Shown here one piece after another: positions 18,145 to 26,612 of a stretch of 64,000 bases of DNA. Made by a program: the position numbers and the translations under genes. Source of the DNA: QZKY01 sp942492925. Its GTDB lineage: Bacteria; Pseudomonadota; Gammaproteobacteria; Burkholderiales; Burkholderiaceae_D. Numbering within the stretch: the stretch's first letter is position 1; every line of letters begins with the position of its first letter. A model generated the notes under the pieces. The model searched no databases. It was not told where the DNA came from and saw nothing but the letters and a program-made list of their open reading frames with translations. The stretch is taken from positions 496,001 through 560,000 of the forward strand of contig OW818641.1 in NCBI GenBank assembly GCA_942492925.1. Reading direction: 5' to 3'.

Positions 18145-19958
18145 TCCACCGTGACGGATTTCGCCAGATTGCGCGGTTTGTCCACATCGGTGCCGCGCAC
18201 CAGCGCCGTGTGATACGCGAGCAATTGCAGCGGCACCACGTGCAGGATCGGCGAGAGCATGCCGTAATGTTCGGGCAAGCGGATCACATGCACGCCTTCG
18301 CTCGGCATGATGCGCGAGTCGGCATCCGCAAACACGAAGAGTTCTCCGCCGCGTGCGCGCACTTCCTGCATGTTGGACTTGAGCTTGTCGATCAAGTCGT
18401 CATTCGGCGCAATAGTAACGACCGGCATCTCTTCGGTGACGAGCGCGAGCGGGCCATGTTTCAGTTCGCCTGCCGGATACGCCTCGGCATGAATGTAGGA
18501 AATTTCCTTGAGCTTGAGCGAGCCTTCCAGCGCAATCGGATAATGCACGCCGCGCCCGAGGAAGAGCGCATTTTCTTTTTTTGCAAAACTCTCTGCCCAG
18601 GCGATGATTTGCGGTTCCAGGGCCAGCGCGGCTGAAATCGCCACAGGCAGGTGGCGCATTGCGCGCAGATGTTCGGTTTCTTGTTCGGCCGTCAGGCGCC
18701 CTTTGATCTTGGCCAGCGTGAGCGTGAGCAGGAAGAGCGCAGCGAGTTGTGTGGTGAAGGCTTTGGTGGATGCGACGCCGACTTCGACGCCGGCGCGCGT
18801 GATGTAGGACAGCGCACATTCGCGCACCATCGCGCTGGTGGCGACGTTGCAGATGGTGAGCGTCTTGTCCATCCCCTGTTCGCGCGCATGACGCAGTGCA
18901 GCCAGCGTGTCAGCGGTTTCACCGCTTTGCGTGATGGTGACGATCAGCGTGTTCGGATTGGGTACGCTGTCGCGGTAGCGGTATTCGCTCGCGATTTCGA
19001 CGCTGACCGGAATGCGGGCGATGGATTCCAGCCAGTATTTGGCGGTGAGGCCAGCATAATAACTGGTCCCACAGGCGAGAATCAGCAGCGAATCAATTTT
19101 GTTAAAAATGGCTTCTGCCTGTTCGCCGAACAAGCTTGGGGCAACGCCTTCCACACCCTCGAGCGTGTCGGCGATGGCGCGCGGCTGCTCGAAAATTTCC
19201 TTTTGCATGTAATGGCGGTACGGGCCAAGTTCCGCGGCGGCGGTGTAAGCCTGCACGGTGCGCACCTCACGCATGACGGGTTTGCCGTTGACATCGGTGA
19301 TGCGGAAATCGTTCAGGTGCAGGTCGACGACATCGCCTTCTTCCAGATAAATGATGCGATCGGTGGTGCCGGCGATGGCCAGCGCATCGGATGCGAGAAA
19401 GTTTTCATTTTGACCGATCCCGACGATCAGTGGCGAGCCGGCGCGAGCGCCGACCATCCGGTTCGGTTCATCGCGGCAGATCACGGCGATGGCGTAAGCG
19501 CCCGTCAGCCGTTTGACGGCGCGCTTGACGGCATCGCAGAGATCGCCTGCATAGAGATGATCAATGAGGTGGGCAATGACTTCGGTGTCGGTCTGGCTTT
19601 CGAAGGTATAGCCCAGTCCCTTGAGTTCGCTGCGGAGTTCATCGTGGTTTTCGATGATGCCGTTATGCACCAGCGCGATGCGACCGCGCGAAAAATGCGG
19701 GTGGGCATTGTTCGACGTGGGCGCGCCATGCGTCGCCCAGCGGGTGTGGGCAATGCCGAGCACGCCCCCTTGCCGGGTTTCGGTGATCTGTTTTTCGAGA
19801 TCGGCCACACGCGAGGTGCTCCGGGCGCGTTGCAGTTCGCCGTCGATATGCAACGCGAGACCGCACGAGTCATAGCCACGGTATTCCAGGCGCTTGAGGC
19901 CTTCGATCAGGACGGGGGTGATGTTGCGTTGCGCAATGGCGCCGACGATGCCACACAT
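18141..19958 (-). CDS. glmS: Glutamine-fructose-6-phosphate aminotransferase (isomerizing)
   Basis: 605 residues. The N-terminal Ntn glutaminase domain has catalytic Cys2 (MCGIVGA). Two SIS domains follow (about 280-600; CGTSYYAGL, QSGETADT), ending in PRNLAKSVTVE. It makes glucosamine-6-phosphate for cell-wall precursors. It is encoded downstream of glmU and the phosphoketolase gene. No glmS ribozyme is seen. Confidence 0.97.
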   Translation of the reverse strand: MCGIVGAIAQRNITPVLIEGLKRLEYRGYDSCGLALHIDGELQRARSTSRVADLEKQITETRQGGVLGIAHTRWATHGAPTSNNAHPHFSRGRIALVHNGIIENHDELRSELKGLGYTFESQTDTEVIAHLIDHLYAGDLCDAVKRAVKRLTGAYAIAVICRDEPNRMVGARAGSPLIVGIGQNENFLASDALAIAGTTDRIIYLEEGDVVDLHLNDFRITDVNGKPVMREVRTVQAYTAAAELGPYRHYMQKEIFEQPRAIADTLEGVEGVAPSLFGEQAEAIFNKIDSLLILACGTSYYAGLTAKYWLESIARIPVSVEIASEYRYRDSVPNPNTLIVTITQSGETADTLAALRHAREQGMDKTLTICNVATSAMVRECALSYITRAGVEVGVASTKAFTTQLAALFLLTLTLAKIKGRLTAEQETEHLRAMRHLPVAISAALALEPQIIAWAESFAKKENALFLGRGVHYPIALEGSLKLKEISYIHAEAYPAGELKHGPLALVTEEMPVVTIAPNDDLIDKLKSNMQEVRARGGELFVFADADSRIMPSEGVHVIRLPEHYGMLSPILHVVPLQLLAYHTALVRGTDVDKPRNLAKSVTVE

Positions 19959-19992
19959 AGATGATGTTCGCTAGGTAATAAAGAAAACGAAA

Positions 19993-20033
19993 CTGGCCCG
20001 ATTCCGATTGGGGAACCGGGCCAGCTTGCTATT
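19993..20033 (-). terminator. Terminator between phosphoketolase and glmS
   Basis: CTGGCCCG at 19993-20000 pairs with CGGGCCAG at 20017-20024. On the minus strand it is followed by TTTCGTTTTC. It probably ends the phosphoketolase transcript. Confidence 0.7.
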
Positions 20034-20068
20034 TTACCGTCAAAAGTCCGAATAATTGGCCGGACTGT

Positions 20069-22513
20069 TTATTTGCGACGGGGCTTTTTCTTGGGGGTAT
20101 CCGCCAGTGAGCTGCCTTGCCCCCATTTCCAGTTCTGGATTTCCGGCATGTCTTCGCCATGTTCGTGGACATAGGCCTTGTGCTCCAGCAACTTGTCGCG
20201 CAACATTTTTTGCAGATACGCGGCGCTGGAACCCAGTTGCGGCAGCCGGTCGATGACGTCCATGACCAGATGGAAACGGTCGAGGTCGTTCATCACCACC
20301 ATGTCAAATGGCGTGGTGGTTGTGCCTTCTTCCTTGTAGCCGCGCACGTGCAGGTTGGCGTGGTTGGTACGGCGATACGTCAGACGGTGGATCAGCCAAG
20401 GGTAGCCGTGGAAGGCGAACACGATCGGTTTGTCCTTCGTGAACATCATGTCGAAATCCTTGTCGGACAATCCATGCGGGTGTTCGCTTTGCGGTTGCAG
20501 CGTCATCAGGTCCACGACGTTGACTACACGCACTTTCAGGCCTGGCATGTAGTCGCGCATGATTTCGACGGCCGCTAGGGTTTCCAGGGTGGGGACATCG
20601 CCGCAGCACGCCATGACGACATCGGGTTCGCCGCCCTGATCGTTGCTGGCCCACTCCCAGATGCCAACGCCCACCGTGCAATGCTTGATTGCTTCGTCCA
20701 TCGTCAGGAATTGCAGCGCGGGTTGCTTGCCGGCGACCACGACGTTGATGTAGTGGCGGCTGCGCAAGCAGTGATCCGTCACAGACAACAAGGTGTTCGC
20801 ATCCGGCGGGAGATACACGCGGGTGATGGTCGCTTTCTTGTTCATCACATGATCGAGGAAGCCCGGATTTTGATGACTCAAGCCATTGTGATCCTGGCGC
20901 CAGACGTGCGAGGACAGCAGATAGTTCAGCGACGGAATCGGCCGACGCCACGGAATCCGGCGCGAGATTTCCAGCCACTTCGCATGTTGGTTGAACATCG
21001 AATCGACGATGTGGATGAAAGCTTCATAGCAGGAGAAGAAGCCGTGGCGACCCGTGAGCAGGTAGCCTTCCAGCCAGCCCTGGCATTGATGTTCGCTCAA
21101 GACCTCCATGACGCGGCCATCGTGTGCCAAGTGGTCATCATACGGATAAATGGTTTCGGTCCACGTGCGATTGGACACTTCCATCACCGCATTCCAGCGG
21201 TTGGAATTGGTTTCATCCGGGCTGAAGACGCGGAAGTTGGTCATGTTTTGTTTCAGCACATCGCGCATGAAAGCACCCTGGATACGGGTCGCTTCAGCCT
21301 CGACTGTTCCCGGTTTGTCGAATTTGAATTCGTACTTGCGGAAGTCCGGCATCTTCAAATCGCGCATCAGGATACCGCCGTTGGCGTGTGGATTCGCGCC
21401 CATGCGGCGCTGGCCTTGGGGGGCGAGTTCAGCCAGTTCGGGGAGCAATGCCCCGTTTTTGTCGAAGAGCTCGTTATGTTTGTAACTCTTCATCCACTGT
21501 TCAAGCTGTTTCAAGTGGCTGGGCACTTTGGCGAGCTCGGAGAGTGGTACTTGATGCGAGCGGAAGGTGCCTTCGACTTTCTTGCCGTCGACCACCTTCG
21601 GCCCTGTCCAGCCTTTGGGCGAGCGCAACACGATCATCGGCCATTGTGGGCGTTGCGTGAATCCTTTGGTGCGCGCGTCGTGCTGGATTTGCTTGATCTC
21701 GGCGATGATGGTGTCCATGGTGGCGGCCATCTTTTGATGCATGGTCGCTGGATCATCGCCTTCGACGTAATACACTTTATGACCATAACCGCGGAACAGG
21801 GCATCCAGTTCGTCATGGGGAATGCGCGCCAGCATGCAAGGCCCAGCGATTTTGCCATCGTTCAGATGCAGAATGGGCAGCACCGCGCCATCCGTCACGG
21901 GGTTCAGGAATTTGTTCGAGTGCCAGCTGGTCGCCATTGGACCGGATTCCGCTTCGCCGTCACCCACAACGCAAGTGACGATCAAGTCCGGATTGTCGAA
22001 GGCCGCGCCATACGCATGCGAGAGTGCGTAACCGAGTTCGCCGCCTTCATGAATCGAGCCGGGCGTTTCGGCGGCAACGTGACTGGGGATGCCGCCGGGG
22101 AAGGAAAACTGCTTGAAGAGTTTTTGCATCCCTTCTTCATCTTGCGGCACGTTTGGATAAAACTCGCTGTACGTCCCCTCGAGATAGGTGTTTGCCACCA
22201 GGCCGGGACCGCCATGGCCGGGGCCGGTGATGTAGATCATGTTGAGATCATGGTTCTTGATCACGCGATTGCAGTGAACGTAAATGAAATTCAATCCAGG
22301 CACGGTGCCCCAGTGACCGAGTAGCCGCGGTTTGACGTGCTCGATTTTCAAAGGCTTTCTGAGCATCGCGTTGTCCAGCAAATAAATCTGGCCCACCGAC
22401 AGATAATTGGCGGCGCGGAAATACGCATCCATTTTTTTCAGCATGTCGGGTGAGAGCGGAGTGGATTTGTCGGCGTTTTTTCTCGTTGTTATGGCTTGCA
22501 CTTTTGAATTCAT
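20069..22513 (-). CDS. xfp: Phosphoketolase (xylulose-5-P/fructose-6-P)
   Basis: 814 residues, TPP-dependent. It splits xylulose-5-phosphate (and often fructose-6-phosphate) with phosphate to acetyl phosphate plus glyceraldehyde-3-phosphate or erythrose-4-phosphate. Family hallmarks are LLGHWGTVPGLNFIYVH, TGPGHGGPG, GDGEAESGP and SHVWRQDHNGLSHQNPGFLDH. It lies between glmU and glmS, a position normally empty, and both Xfp and GlmS can draw on fructose-6-phosphate. Acetyl phosphate could yield ATP or acetyl-CoA. Whether it prefers X5P or F6P cannot be read from the sequence. Confidence 0.96.
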   Translation of the reverse strand: MNSKVQAITTRKNADKSTPLSPDMLKKMDAYFRAANYLSVGQIYLLDNAMLRKPLKIEHVKPRLLGHWGTVPGLNFIYVHCNRVIKNHDLNMIYITGPGHGGPGLVANTYLEGTYSEFYPNVPQDEEGMQKLFKQFSFPGGIPSHVAAETPGSIHEGGELGYALSHAYGAAFDNPDLIVTCVVGDGEAESGPMATSWHSNKFLNPVTDGAVLPILHLNDGKIAGPCMLARIPHDELDALFRGYGHKVYYVEGDDPATMHQKMAATMDTIIAEIKQIQHDARTKGFTQRPQWPMIVLRSPKGWTGPKVVDGKKVEGTFRSHQVPLSELAKVPSHLKQLEQWMKSYKHNELFDKNGALLPELAELAPQGQRRMGANPHANGGILMRDLKMPDFRKYEFKFDKPGTVEAEATRIQGAFMRDVLKQNMTNFRVFSPDETNSNRWNAVMEVSNRTWTETIYPYDDHLAHDGRVMEVLSEHQCQGWLEGYLLTGRHGFFSCYEAFIHIVDSMFNQHAKWLEISRRIPWRRPIPSLNYLLSSHVWRQDHNGLSHQNPGFLDHVMNKKATITRVYLPPDANTLLSVTDHCLRSRHYINVVVAGKQPALQFLTMDEAIKHCTVGVGIWEWASNDQGGEPDVVMACCGDVPTLETLAAVEIMRDYMPGLKVRVVNVVDLMTLQPQSEHPHGLSDKDFDMMFTKDKPIVFAFHGYPWLIHRLTYRRTNHANLHVRGYKEEGTTTTPFDMVVMNDLDRFHLVMDVIDRLPQLGSSAAYLQKMLRDKLLEHKAYVHEHGEDMPEIQNWKWGQGSSLADTPKKKPRRK

Positions 22514-22773
22514 CTTCCTGTTCCTTTTTCAGTTTGAAGAACCGGCGCAAAAAAAGCGTGTGCGCGCGTCGGGAGGGGTGAGACGACTGATGCTGTGAAA
22601 CAGCAAACTGCTAGGTAGGTGACGCAAAGGGGGAAACTGCTCATTGCCAACAATACACCATTGCGCGGCGATCGTGCAATGGGGAAATCTTTCAATCTTG
22701 ATGCTGGTTAACTAGGATGCACGCCTTTGTGGCGTGTTCAAAACAGTGGAGAAATGGCGTAATGCTGAACGCG

Positions 22774-24141
22774 TTATTTTTTATTTTTTTCCGGGCGTTT
22801 CCAACCTGCTTTGGTGGTGGGTTTGGCGCGTGTGACGACCAGGGACCCTGCAGGCGCGTCGCGCGTCAACGTCGTGCCCGCGCCGATGGTGGCGCCTTTG
22901 CCGACGCGAAGCGGTGCCACCAGCTCGACGTTGGTGCCGATGAAGGCATCGTCTTCGATAATCGTATGATGCTTGTTGGCACCATCGTAATTGCAGGTGA
23001 TGGATCCCGCGCCAAAGTTGACGCGCTCGCCAACGGTGGAATCGCCGACGTAGGCCAAATGATTGGCCTTGGCGCCAGCAGCGAGTTTGCTATTCTTGAT
23101 TTCAACAAAATTACCGATGTGAACGTCTTCACCCAGCAGGGCACCGGGCCGCAGGCGGGCGTAGGGGCCGACGATGGAAGCTGCCCCGACTTCCGCTTCG
23201 TCAATATGACAAAACTCACGGATGCGGGCGCCGTTTTTGATGAGCGCGTTTTGGATGATGCAGTTCGCGCTGATAGACACACCATCGCCCAGTGTGACAT
23301 CGCCCGTGAAAACGCAATTGACATCAATAAAGACATCGCGCCCACAGGTGAGCGTGCCGCGCACATCAAGGCGCGCCGGGTCGGCCAGCGTGACGCCTTG
23401 CTCCAGCAAACGGTTGGCAATGTTGCGCTGGTGAATGCGCTCCAGTTCCGCCAGCTGCACTTTGCTGTTGACACCGAGGGTTTCCCACACGGCATCGGGT
23501 TGGGCAGACACGACCGGCACGCCGTCGCGCACGGCCATCGCAACAATATCAGTCAGGTAATACTCTTTTTGGACATTGTTGTTGGACAGGGCGCCCAGCC
23601 ATTGCTTCAGCTTCGGCGTGGGGATGACCATGATGCCGGTGTTGATTTCGGTAATCGCGCGCTCGGCTTCGGTGGCATCTTTTTGCTCGACGATGCGCGC
23701 AATGGAACCCTTCGCGCCCTTGTCCCGCACAATGCGACCATAGCCGGTCGGGTCGGACAAAGACACGGTCAAAATCCCCAGCTTGTCGTTGCCAGCGGAC
23801 GCCATCAGACGGCGAAGCGACTCGGCTTTGGTTAGGGGAACGTCGCCATACAACACCAGCGTCGGGGCAGTGTTGTCCAGATGCGGCAGCGCTTGCATGA
23901 CGGCATGGCCGGTGCCCAGCTGCGGGCTTTGTAGCGCGAACACGACATCGGAAGCTTTCAACGTGGTCGGCACCTGATCCCCGCCATGACCGTAAACCAC
24001 ACAAATCTTTCCTGCAGACAACGTGCGAGCCGTGTCGAGCACATGCGCCAACAGGGGTTTGCCTGCAAGCGGGTGCAGCACTTTAGGCAGGTCAGATTGC
24101 ATGCGCTTGCCCATGCCGGCAGCGAGGATGACGATATTCAT
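22774..24141 (-). CDS. glmU: Bifunctional UDP-GlcNAc pyrophosphorylase / GlcN-1-P acetyltransferase
   Basis: 455 residues from MNIVILAAGMGKRM at 24141 (an upstream ATG at 24168 is not conserved). The N-terminal uridyltransferase has the nucleotide loop LAAGMGKRMQSDLPKVLHPL. The C-terminal left-handed beta-helix has hexapeptide repeats and the acetyltransferase site (NYDGANKHHTIIEDDAFIG). It ends in a Lys-rich tail. It makes UDP-GlcNAc with acetyl-CoA. The phosphoketolase gene lies 260 bases downstream. Confidence 0.97.
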   Translation of the reverse strand: MNIVILAAGMGKRMQSDLPKVLHPLAGKPLLAHVLDTARTLSAGKICVVYGHGGDQVPTTLKASDVVFALQSPQLGTGHAVMQALPHLDNTAPTLVLYGDVPLTKAESLRRLMASAGNDKLGILTVSLSDPTGYGRIVRDKGAKGSIARIVEQKDATEAERAITEINTGIMVIPTPKLKQWLGALSNNNVQKEYYLTDIVAMAVRDGVPVVSAQPDAVWETLGVNSKVQLAELERIHQRNIANRLLEQGVTLADPARLDVRGTLTCGRDVFIDVNCVFTGDVTLGDGVSISANCIIQNALIKNGARIREFCHIDEAEVGAASIVGPYARLRPGALLGEDVHIGNFVEIKNSKLAAGAKANHLAYVGDSTVGERVNFGAGSITCNYDGANKHHTIIEDDAFIGTNVELVAPLRVGKGATIGAGTTLTRDAPAGSLVVTRAKPTTKAGWKRPEKNKK

Positions 24142-24199
24142 GTTGTGGTCCTCAGACGAATGGCGCACACTGGCCGAAGGGCTATGTGTGCGCTCACCA

Positions 24200-24808
24200 T
24201 CAAATTTTGCCTTGGTTTTTCAGGCGGCTGAGGGTTTCAGCCGACAAATTCAGATATGAGGCCAATTCTTTCTTGGGCATTCGATCATACAAGTCCGGAT
24301 GTTTGCGCAGAAAACGGTGCACACGTCCGGGCGCGTCCAGCAAATGCAGGGTAATCGTATGCGCCATGATGCTGCTCATGATATTGAGCACTTCCGTCTC
24401 AAAGCGTTGCTTGAGATTGGGGTAGGTTTCGATGAAGGAAACCCATTGCGGTAGTGGCAGTTTGGCGACGCGAGTTTTGGTGACAGCGATCAAACTGAAC
24501 GGGGCGGGCTTGTTCAATCGCCAGGAGGCATAAGTGGCTTCCATGTTGCGCTCGCTGGTGAAGCGCAGAATCATTTCCTTGGCATTTTGGTTAGCCACAG
24601 CACGCTTGAGAATACCATCCAGAACAAAAACCACATCCAGATCGCGATCCCCTTGGTGCAATAAACAGTCGCCCTTAACGTAATCTTCTACCATCAAAAA
24701 CTGTTCTAACTCGGCCAATTCCCGAGGGTTCATGTCTTTTAAAACAGCACTTTGCGTGAGTTGAACACGAATGATGTTTTTCTCTGGATGATTCGCAATG
24801 AGTGGCAT
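24200..24808 (-). CDS. Crp/Fnr-family transcription regulator, candidate oxalate regulon activator
   Basis: 202 residues from MPLIANHP at 24808; a longer frame would read through two operator dyads and is rejected. It has an N-terminal cyclic-nucleotide-like beta-roll (about 20-110), a long dimer helix and a C-terminal winged helix. The recognition helix SAETLSRLKNQGKI carries Glu-x-x-Ser-Arg, the FNR residues that contact TTGA. Only one Cys is present (GDCLLHQ), so there is no FNR-type 4Fe-4S oxygen sensor; the inducer is unknown. It is divergent from frc, with two TTGAC-N4-GTCAA dyads in the shared region. Confidence 0.9.
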   Translation of the reverse strand: MPLIANHPEKNIIRVQLTQSAVLKDMNPRELAELEQFLMVEDYVKGDCLLHQGDRDLDVVFVLDGILKRAVANQNAKEMILRFTSERNMEATYASWRLNKPAPFSLIAVTKTRVAKLPLPQWVSFIETYPNLKQRFETEVLNIMSSIMAHTITLHLLDAPGRVHRFLRKHPDLYDRMPKKELASYLNLSAETLSRLKNQGKI

Positions 24809-24853
24809 AAAACTTCTCTGAACAGGGTGCAGTGCGATAGGGTATCCAGAAAA

Positions 24854-24867
24854 TTGACGCGGGTCAA
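24854..24867. promoter_or_regulatory. FNR-like operator, distal copy
   Basis: TTGACGCGGGTCAA, a perfect dyad. It lies inside a 23-base direct repeat recurring 40 bases downstream. It is 46 bases upstream of the regulator start codon and about -81.5 relative to the predicted frc start, so it may serve autoregulation, frc activation or both. Confidence 0.7.
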
Positions 24868-24893
24868 GAATCAAAGGAATGAGGCGGTGAAAA

Positions 24894-24907
24894 TTGACGC
24901 GGGTCAA
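24894..24907. promoter_or_regulatory. FNR-like operator, frc-proximal copy
   Basis: TTGACGCGGGTCAA, identical to the distal copy. It starts exactly 37 bases before TATGAT at 24931, the same spacing as at oxc, giving a centre near -41.5 for frc. Confidence 0.75.
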
Positions 24908-24930
24908 GAATGTAACGGTGGCGAAGCCGC

Positions 24931-24936
24931 TATGAT
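24931..24936 (+). promoter_or_regulatory. Putative -10 element of frc
   Basis: TATGAT, one base from TATAAT, with a predicted start near 24942. No good -35 hexamer is visible, as expected for an activator-dependent promoter. Confidence 0.6.
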
Positions 24937-25177
24937 AGCGATTAGCTTAAAAATATTCTGCCCTAGGAAGTTTGATTATGTTGCTATGTGGCATAGCAAG
25001 TTTGGAGGGTGGATATTATAGGTTATTTAACATCTTTCATGCTGGCATGATTAGGCGATTGATGTGCGATTGATAAGAAGTAGGTAAGACCTTCGGGAAG
25101 TGATTCCCTTGTTGTATGAACAGCGTCTAAAAACGCTTTAAAGCATAACTAACTGATTCATTGGAGGAAGTTTAATT

Positions 25178-26470
25178 ATGGGTAAATATGCATTATCGGG
25201 CGTTCGCGTCCTCGACATGACCCACGTGCAAGCTGGCCCGACTTCGTCGCAGCTGCTGGCGTGGATGGGCGCAGACGTCATCAAGTTCGAGCCGCCGGGC
25301 ACTGGCGACATCACCCGCGTTCAGTTGTGCCATCAGAAGGATGCAGATGGCAAGTGGATCGACAGCTTGTATTTCACGATGCTCAACAGCAACAAGCGTT
25401 CGATCACGGTCAACATGAAGAGCAAGGCTGGTTGTGATGCATTCGAAGCGTTGATCAAGAACTGCGACGTCATGATGGAAAACTTCGGCCCTGGCGTTCT
25501 GGACCGTTTTGGCTATCCCTACGAAAAACTGATGTCGCTCAATCCTGGCCTGATCTATGCAACCCTGAAGGGCTTCGGCGCTACGGGTCCGTACGCACAG
25601 TTCAAGGCTTATGAGCCGATCGCACAAGCAATGTCGGGCGCAATGTCCACGACCGGTTTCCCGGAATCCCCGCCGACCATCACTGGTGCACAAGTTGGTG
25701 ACACCGGTACGGGTCTGCATCTGGCAATCGGTATCTGCGCTGCGCTGTATCATCGCACGCACAACGGCGGCAAAGGCCAAATGGTCGAAGTTGCAATGAC
25801 CGACGGCGTGATGAACCTCTGCCGTGTTAAGTACCGTGACCACGGTCGCTTGATGGGTGGCAAGGGTGGTCTGTCCGAGTACAGCCGTCCGACCTTGGGT
25901 CTGACCTCTGTACCGCGCGCTGGTAATGACTCCGGTGGCGGCCAGCTCGGTAACTGCATTCCTTGCAAACCGTTCGGCCAAAACGACTATTGCTACATGG
26001 TTCTGCAAGAAGCCATCTTCCCGCAAATTTGCGAACTGATCGGCGGCGAAGCACTCAAGAACGACGAGCGCTTCCTGAAGATTGCTGATCGTCGCAAGAA
26101 CCAAAACGAACTGTGGAAGATCATCGCTGACTTCGCGAAGAACTACACCAAGTTCGAATTGTCGGCACTGTTCAACGGCAAAGACTTCCCATGCGGCCCG
26201 GTTCTGACGACCGAAGACGTATCCAAAGACGCACACGTTGCACATCGCAAGATGTGGGTGGAAGTCAAGGACAGCAAGCGTGGCAACTACTGGACCGTCG
26301 GTATGCCGGTGAAACTGTCCGAAGGCAATGTTCCGGAAATCTTGGCTGCTCCGCTGCTCGGCGAGCACACCAACGAAATCTTGACCCAGGTTTGCGGCTA
26401 TTCCATGGACCAAGTCAAGAAGATGACCGAAGAAGGTGCGTTCACCGTACCGGAGCGTCGCAAGAAATAA
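25178..26470 (+). CDS. frc: Formyl-CoA:oxalate CoA-transferase (class III)
   Basis: 430 residues. It moves CoA from formyl-CoA to oxalate, giving oxalyl-CoA for Oxc and formate for export by OxlT. It is a class III CoA-transferase: Gln18 in THVQAGP, catalytic aspartate Asp175 in QVGDTGTG (equivalent to Asp169 of the Oxalobacter enzyme) and a flexible glycine loop SGGGQ. By memory it is more diverged from O. formigenes Frc than Oxc and OxlT are from theirs, so another acyl-CoA donor cannot be excluded. Strong ribosome site; heavily biased codons. Confidence 0.93.
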   Translation: MGKYALSGVRVLDMTHVQAGPTSSQLLAWMGADVIKFEPPGTGDITRVQLCHQKDADGKWIDSLYFTMLNSNKRSITVNMKSKAGCDAFEALIKNCDVMMENFGPGVLDRFGYPYEKLMSLNPGLIYATLKGFGATGPYAQFKAYEPIAQAMSGAMSTTGFPESPPTITGAQVGDTGTGLHLAIGICAALYHRTHNGGKGQMVEVAMTDGVMNLCRVKYRDHGRLMGGKGGLSEYSRPTLGLTSVPRAGNDSGGGQLGNCIPCKPFGQNDYCYMVLQEAIFPQICELIGGEALKNDERFLKIADRRKNQNELWKIIADFAKNYTKFELSALFNGKDFPCGPVLTTEDVSKDAHVAHRKMWVEVKDSKRGNYWTVGMPVKLSEGNVPEILAAPLLGEHTNEILTQVCGYSMDQVKKMTEEGAFTVPERRKK

Positions 26471-26510
26471 TATTGCCCTGTTTCAAAGGCAGTAGTGTTT
26501 TAATGTAGCA

Positions 26511-26541
26511 AGATGGGCGACGAAAGTCGCCCATCTACTTT
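26511..26541 (+). terminator. Terminator of frc
   Basis: AGATGGGCGAC-GAAA-GTCGCCCATCT, an 11-bp perfect stem closed by a GAAA tetraloop, followed by ACTTT. Confidence 0.8.
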
Positions 26542-26612
26542 AAAGAGCAGTAAATGCGTTGCCGGAAGAGTTGTCCGGCGGGCTACCTGAGCTCTCAACA
26601 CTAAGGACGAGT

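Larger units (their letters stand above)
24809..25177. other. Divergent control region, regulator/frc
   Basis: 369 bases. Holds the tandem FNR-like dyads, a -10-like TATGAT at 24931 and, if that is the start, a leader of about 235 bases before frc, ending in a strong GGAGGAAG ribosome site at about 25163. The long leader shows no obvious riboswitch. Confidence 0.5.

Noticed and set aside
18651..19964. 437-codon frame antisense to glmS
   Set aside because: Shadow of glmS, which has complete catalytic motifs.
20681..22324. 547-codon plus-strand frame antisense to phosphoketolase
   Set aside because: A mirror of the real minus-strand gene; no family features.
24809..24907. Longer start for the Crp/Fnr regulator
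   Set aside because: The extra 33 codons simply translate the two operator dyads; the family-like start is at 24808.
25193..26413. Long minus-strand frame antisense to frc
   Set aside because: Shadow frame of a highly codon-biased gene, with His/Val-rich nonsense composition.
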